From an uncultured bacterium (lineage in GTDB: Bacteria > Pseudomonadota > Alphaproteobacteria > Rhodospirillales > Rhodospirillaceae): a stretch of DNA of 5,436 nt. Below are positions 5,161-5,436 of this stretch, one piece after another. The stretch spans positions 1 through 5,436 of the forward strand of contig CAITZE010000455.1 in the NCBI GenBank assembly GCA_903896775.1, in the 5' to 3' direction. The position numbers and the translations under genes were made by a program. Below the pieces are notes generated by a model. It saw only the letters and a program-made list of their open reading frames with translations, was not told the origin of the DNA and searched no databases. Position 1 is the first letter of the stretch. Every line of letters starts with the position of its first letter.

Positions 5161-5436
5161 TTAGTTGCGGCGCTGGCCCATCAGGCTCATCAGGAACTGG
5201 AAGAGATTGACGAAGTCCAGGTACAGGCGCACCGCACCCATAACAGCGGACGAGTCTTCCATCGTTGAGCCACGCACCATCAGGTATTGGTTCTTGATGC
5301 CTTGGGTGTCGTAAGCCGTCAGGCCGGCGAACAGCAGCACACCGATCACCGAGTATGCGAAGTAGACGGCCGGGCTGGACCAGAACATTTGCACGATACC
5401 GGCGATCATCAAGCCAATCAGGCCCATGAACAGGAA
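5161..5436 (-). CDS. Bax inhibitor-1 (BI-1/YccA/YetJ) family membrane protein, C-terminal part
   Basis: Minus-strand frame entering from the right edge and ending at TAA 5163-5161; 91 residues are visible and the true start lies outside the window. The Met at 5427 is internal, because the frame continues upstream as F-L-F. The fragment shows the end of a seven-helix BI-1 fold: two hydrophobic helices (about 3-19 and 24-41 of the fragment), GLTAYDTQGIKNQY at 38-51, then LYLDFVNLFQFLMSL at 71-85 and a short basic tail QRRN. The Asp residues in AYDTQ and YLDF (43 and 74) correspond to the pair that forms the pH-sensing di-aspartyl site in Bacillus YetJ. Members are inner-membrane proteins linked to calcium or proton leak and membrane protein quality control. 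It is followed by its own terminator. Confidence 0.88.
   Translation of the reverse strand, partial: FLFMGLIGLMIAGIVQMFWSSPAVYFAYSVIGVLLFAGLTAYDTQGIKNQYLMVRGSTMEDSSAVMGAVRLYLDFVNLFQFLMSLMGQRRN

Noticed and set aside
5425..5427. Met codon as the start of the Bax-inhibitor protein
   Set aside because: The frame stays open to the window edge, and the family is about 220-250 residues, so this Met is internal.

Overview
The window looks like chromosomal DNA from an alphaproteobacterium. This is an inference from protein resemblance: the short Tlc-like nucleotide transporter, the TPR plus SPINDLY-type glycosyltransferase, the Tat-exported FMN dehydrogenase and the Bax-inhibitor-1 protein all read like alphaproteobacterial versions. 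No rRNA or other taxonomic marker is present. There are five gene loci, two of them cut by the window edges. I see no tRNA, rRNA, CRISPR array, transposase or phage gene.

Layout. Positions 2-238 (+) hold the C-terminal 78 residues of a medium-chain NADP-dependent oxidoreductase. It is followed by a strong 16-bp hairpin. Positions 339-1670 (+) encode a complete 12-helix-type transporter of the ATP/ADP translocase (Tlc, NTP/NDP exchange) branch. It converges on a minus-strand gene whose ancestral stop lies inside the transporter's 3' end. That minus-strand gene (3562 down to 1645) is a five-TPR protein with a GT41 (SPINDLY/OGT) catalytic domain. It is broken at about 2044-2056: roughly 16 conserved residues are missing and the frame is lost, as expected from a deletion between two copies of a short repeat. 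Twenty-six bases upstream on the same strand, 4827 down to 3589 encodes an FMN-dependent alpha-hydroxy-acid dehydrogenase. It has a twin-arginine signal peptide and, unusually for this fold, a CxxCH haem c motif in the loop over the active site. Its 5' flank (4853-5021) is almost filled by two large palindromic elements of one family in opposite orientation. Their arms differ from each other but still pair perfectly. Beyond a textbook Rho-independent terminator (5101-5135) lies the C-terminal end of a BI-1/YccA membrane protein, 5436 down to 5161.

How the parts fit. The dehydrogenase and the TPR/GT41 gene are probably co-transcribed, but nothing in the sequence ties their functions together. 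The dehydrogenase most likely oxidises a 2-hydroxy acid in the periplasm and may pass electrons through a covalent haem. The other genes look like ordinary independent neighbours. The points most worth a second look are the CxxCH-containing flavoprotein, the palindrome pair, and the repeat-mediated break in the glycosyltransferase.
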